Positions 23,561-26,017 of a stretch of 26,017 nucleotides of DNA are shown piece by piece; the stretch's first letter is position 1, and each line of letters opens with the position of its first letter. A program made the translations under genes and the position numbers. The notes beneath the pieces were generated by a model that saw nothing but the letters and a program-made list of their open reading frames with translations, did not search any database and was not told the DNA's origin. Source of the DNA: JAYXXU01 sp049301135 (lineage in GTDB: Bacteria; Pseudomonadota; Gammaproteobacteria; Pseudomonadales; Moraxellaceae); the NCBI GenBank assembly GCA_049301135.1, contig JBAQKP010000162.1, forward strand, positions 1 to 26,017. Reading direction: 5' to 3'.

Positions 23561-24022
23561 ATGTTTGGTCGTCTGAAAAAACACCCACTATTTATTAAAC
23601 TGCTGATTAACAGCTACGCACCCTATCTCGGCGCAGGTGTGCGCGTGACTGATGTGGACATGACCGCCGGACGAGTACGGGTCGAAATGCCACTGACTCG
23701 GATCAATCGCAACTACGTCGGCGTACATTTTGGTGGCAGCTTATATGCGATGGTCGATCCGTTTTTTATGTTGATTTTGATCAATCAACTCGGCGAAGAC
23801 TATATCGTCTGGGACAAATCCGCTAGCATCGACTTCATCGCACCCGGTCGTGGGCGCGTGCATACCATCATGCAAATCAGCCCTGACGAAGTCGCCTTAA
23901 TCCGTCAGCTTGCCAGCAGTAGTCAGCCAATCTACCGCACATATCCGGTCGAAATTTTAGCCGAAGACGGCAAGCTGATCGCCAAGGTCGAAAAAGTGCT
24001 GTATATCCGCAAGAAGCGTTAA
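23561..24022 (+). CDS. DUF4442 hot-dog-fold protein, thioesterase-like
   Basis: A 153-residue single-domain protein. The hot-dog signature is NYVGVHFGGSLYAMVDPFFM with the central helix, followed by the sheet segments VWDKSASIDFIAPGRGRVH. The family (DUF4442, near PaaI-type thioesterases) is expected to bind acyl-CoA-like thioesters, but no activity is established. No signal peptide or membrane segment. A purine-rich ATGGGATGA lies about six bases before the ATG. It converges on the nucleotidyltransferase gene: the two stop codons overlap or nearly so (24019-24022). Confidence 0.88.
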   Translation: MFGRLKKHPLFIKLLINSYAPYLGAGVRVTDVDMTAGRVRVEMPLTRINRNYVGVHFGGSLYAMVDPFFMLILINQLGEDYIVWDKSASIDFIAPGRGRVHTIMQISPDEVALIRQLASSSQPIYRTYPVEILAEDGKLIAKVEKVLYIRKKR

Positions 24023-24850
24023 TCGGTCTCACGCAATAACTGCACAAACAACCGATTCAAGCTTGGCCAGCAATCCGCATCGGACTGGCCATCACTGCCC
24101 GCAAAACTTTCCAGCCGCTGCAATTCCGCTTCGATCCAAGCCTGTAACACGGGTATTGGTGCGCGCAGCGGACTCGCTGGCCTGACGCTTGATCTCGAGT
24201 AACTCGTCAATCGCGGCTTGTACGGCCTGATCGTCCAACACACCACGCAACAGCCCAAATTCAATCGGCGCAATCTGTTGATACTGCTCCAGCCAGCGCA
24301 CCGCCAACAGAGGCCGCAGCACATACAGGTATTTTTTCAGTTTGACCTGTTCACCACGCAAGAACTGCTGATAATTCGACTGCGCAGAACTGCGATAATG
24401 ATAAATGCCCCGCGCCACCGAATAATGCTCGGCCAGCCACTGCCTCGCCAAATCAGCAAAGCCACCCGACTGCCGATACACAATCGGCGAGTGCAACCAC
24501 TCGACAATACTCGGATTGCTTTTGGCCATCAGCTTTAAGGCTTTGCGCAGATCCCAGCCATTGATGTCCATCTCATCAACAATCGGATATTCGATCACAT
24601 CACGGCGATGCTCGACATTGATCGACAGATACCAATCCGGCTCACGGATGTACACGAAGCGACAATCATAGTCCGAGTCCGGCGAGTGAAAGCCCCATGC
24701 CCGACTGCCTGACTCAATCGCGTAAACGATCTTGACCTGTCGCTCCTGCTCGGCGACTTGCATCCGACGCAGCAATTCAAGCGCAGCATCAGCGGCGATT
24801 GCGGGATGCTCAGTGGCCGCCTGTTGACTAAACCATGACTTAGCTGGCAC
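24019..24850 (-). pseudogene. Nucleotidyltransferase (COG3541-like) with a frameshift near the C terminus
   Basis: The first frame (24850 to 24092, 252 residues, GTG start) encodes an intact catalytic part. GSRAWGFHSPDSDYDCRFVY (48-67) is the family's nucleotide-binding GS...D-x-D signature. DVIEYPIVDEMDINGWDLRK and KLKKYLYVLRPLLAVRWLEQ follow. After about residue 226 it turns into a meaningless tail. The overlapping frame from about 24175 to 24019 gives PIPVLQAWIEAELQRLESFA and ends NRLFVQLLRETD, which fits the family's natural C terminus. A single frameshift between about 24155 and 24175 therefore splits a protein of roughly 280 residues. The catalytic part is complete, so it may still act; a sequencing error is possible. 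The start overlaps the SPFH gene by 11 bases. Confidence 0.75.
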
Positions 24851-25709
24851 TGGTGTTCACCACTGGTGTGACGCTTTTTTCACCGCACAGCACCACCAGT
24901 AAGTTGCTCACCAGCGCGGCTTTACGGTCGTTGTCCAACTGCACTGTGCCGTGTTGCTCCAGACGCGCCAAGGCCATCTCAACCATACCGACGGCACCTT
25001 CGACGATCTGCCGCCGCGCTGCCACCACTGCTGAGGCTTGTTGCCGTTGTAGCATGGCATGCGCGATTTCGGGTGCATAAGCCAGATGACTAATGCGCGC
25101 CTCCACCACTTGCACGCCAGCCCGCGCCAGCCGTTCGTTCAGTTCCGCCTCCAGATAATCATTGATCGTGCCGGTACCATCGCGCAGCGTAATGCCATCT
25201 TCGGTATCATCATGATCGTCATAAGCATACGAACCCGCCAGCTTACGCACCGCTGCTTCGGATTGCACATGCACAAACAGCTCATAGCTATCGACATCAA
25301 ATACCGCGCGAGCCGTGTCCTGTACCTGCCACACCACCACTGCGGCGATCTCGATGGGGTTGCCGTTTTTGTCATTGACCTTGAGCATTTCGCCGTTGAG
25401 GTTACGCGCACGCAGGCTGATTTTGTCTTTGCTATAAAATGGATTGACCCAGCGCAGGCCGCTTTTTTTCATCGTACCCATGTAGGTGCCAAGAAAAGTG
25501 GTAATCACCGCTTCATTTGGTGCGATCACTGACAAACCTTTAACCAGCAAAATACCCAGCACAAACAATGCAATATTGCCGACACTGGCTTGATCATGCA
25601 AAAAAAACTGTAGACCTGACCAGCCCAACAGCAGTAAACCGACCACTAAAAACACGTAGCCACTGAGCGAAAACATGAGCGGTTTTTCATTGACCGATGT
25701 TGTAGACAT
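24840..25709 (-). CDS. SPFH/band-7 domain membrane protein
   Basis: A 289-residue protein. Two close hydrophobic segments (about 14-35 and 42-60) anchor it in the inner membrane. An SPFH (prohibitin/stomatin-like) domain (about 60-230) follows: APNEAVITTFLGTYMGTMKK, then GLRWVNPFYSKDKISLR, AVVVWQVQDTARAVFDVDSY, VQSEAAVRKLAGSYAYDDHD, and LAYAPEIAHAMLQRQQASAV. SPFH proteins form large rings or scaffolds in membrane microdomains and often control proteases. AGGA lies eight bases before the ATG at 25709. It forms an overlapping pair with the nucleotidyltransferase gene, so the two are probably made together. The partner protein is not evident. Confidence 0.93.
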   Translation of the reverse strand: MSTTSVNEKPLMFSLSGYVFLVVGLLLLGWSGLQFFLHDQASVGNIALFVLGILLVKGLSVIAPNEAVITTFLGTYMGTMKKSGLRWVNPFYSKDKISLRARNLNGEMLKVNDKNGNPIEIAAVVVWQVQDTARAVFDVDSYELFVHVQSEAAVRKLAGSYAYDDHDDTEDGITLRDGTGTINDYLEAELNERLARAGVQVVEARISHLAYAPEIAHAMLQRQQASAVVAARRQIVEGAVGMVEMALARLEQHGTVQLDNDRKAALVSNLLVVLCGEKSVTPVVNTSAS

Positions 25710-25808
25710 GTTGAGATCCTTGAGCGTATTTTTGATGATTTTTTATAGCATGTTCTCGGCAGAGCGTCATGACTTTGAACAGCAAATATCAAACGGTTAT
25801 TTTTTAAA

Positions 25809-25840
25809 TAAAAAACGGACACTATTGCGTCCGTTTTTTG
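25809..25840 (-). terminator. Intrinsic terminator of ettA
   Basis: An 11-bp perfect stem (25810-25820 with 25829-25839, AAAAAACGGAC/GTCCGTTTTTT) with an eight-base loop. On the minus strand the hairpin ends in a T run. It lies about 31 bases after the ettA stop and before the SPFH gene; the symmetric A/T ends could also let it act on the other strand. Confidence 0.85.
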
Positions 25841-25870
25841 CAGCTTGTTTTGTCGACCAGCGCTTCGGTA

Positions 25871-26017
25871 TTAACTACCGATTTTCTTGTACTTGGCACG
25901 TTTTGGACGAGCATCATCACCGAGTTTCGACTTACGCCATGCCTCGTAATCGTGATAGTTGCCTTCAAACCACTGCGCACCATCTTCTTCAAACGCCAAG
26001 ATGTGCGTGGCGATCCG
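25871..26017 (-). CDS. ettA: Energy-dependent translational throttle protein EttA, C-terminal end only
   Basis: Only the last 48 codons are in the window; the gene continues beyond base 26017. The fragment RIATHILAFEEDGAQWFEGN, then YHDYEAWRKSKLGDDARPKR and a lysine-rich end AKYKKIGS, is the typical end of EttA. EttA is an ABC-F protein that binds the ribosomal E site and gates the first elongation steps according to the ATP/ADP ratio. The final part of the second ABC domain (IATHILAFE) and the basic tail are visible. Assignment to EttA rather than another ABC-F member rests on this tail. Confidence 0.88.
   Translation of the reverse strand, partial: RIATHILAFEEDGAQWFEGNYHDYEAWRKSKLGDDARPKRAKYKKIGS

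Noticed and set aside
25059..25532. Plus-strand 157-residue frame opposite the SPFH gene
   Set aside because: The minus frame holds the SPFH domain without interruption; the plus frame is its complement with no family features.

Overview
The window looks like chromosomal DNA of a gammaproteobacterium, most probably of the family Moraxellaceae (the Acinetobacter side). The reasons are a DcaP-type outer-membrane porin with an N-terminal coiled coil, an Acinetobacter-like ParE, the yqiA-parE neighbourhood, and an acs gene coupled to an ErdR-type response regulator. Base composition looks near 50% GC by eye, which suggests a less AT-rich member than Acinetobacter itself. The genus is an inference.

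Layout. At 1-150 there is the 3' part of a CsrB/Rsm-like RNA on the plus strand, with many GGA motifs and a terminator. At 200-3211 (minus) is an acetate operon: acs, an overlapping erdR-like response regulator, and a small two-helix membrane protein. Divergent from it lie a DcaP porin (3406-4749) and a glutamate/C4-dicarboxylate symporter (about 4901-6211). Together these form an organic-acid uptake and activation block. The 10-14 bp inverted motif between acs and dcaP is a candidate control site, and the acs ribosome-binding site shares 12 nt with the CsrB-like RNA.

6288-9518 (minus) carries a ribosome hibernation factor, parE and yqiA, with a nested palindromic repeat after parE. At 9861-11162 is a lipase-like hydrolase. 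11234-12412 is a small AT-rich accessory patch: a G-rich tract, a palindrome and a DUF4062 gene with a coiled coil and a possible winged-helix tail. 12487-14645 (minus) is gshA-dsbB, overlapping by one base (thiol/disulfide chemistry). 14907-18408 (plus) holds a DUF924 gene, a small lipoprotein and a 684-residue lipoprotein with two Ig-like and about five DUF4177-like repeats.

18527-18779 is a deleted insertion-sequence remnant, followed by a stretch with only a doubtful micro-ORF. 19160-23369 (minus unless stated) contains a YfbK-like vWA lipoprotein, an HNH protein, a plus-strand 80-residue orphan with a very strong ribosome-binding site, an EphD-like hydrolase and a glutathione transferase. 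A plus-strand DUF4442 thioesterase-like gene follows. The end (minus) is a frameshifted nucleotidyltransferase gene overlapping an SPFH-domain membrane protein gene, then the last 48 codons of ettA. No tRNA, rRNA, CRISPR array or prophage was seen.

The most noteworthy items are the CsrB-like RNA with its possible acs target, the DUF4062 patch, the repeat-built lipoprotein, the deleted IS with matching terminal repeats, and the frameshifted nucleotidyltransferase.
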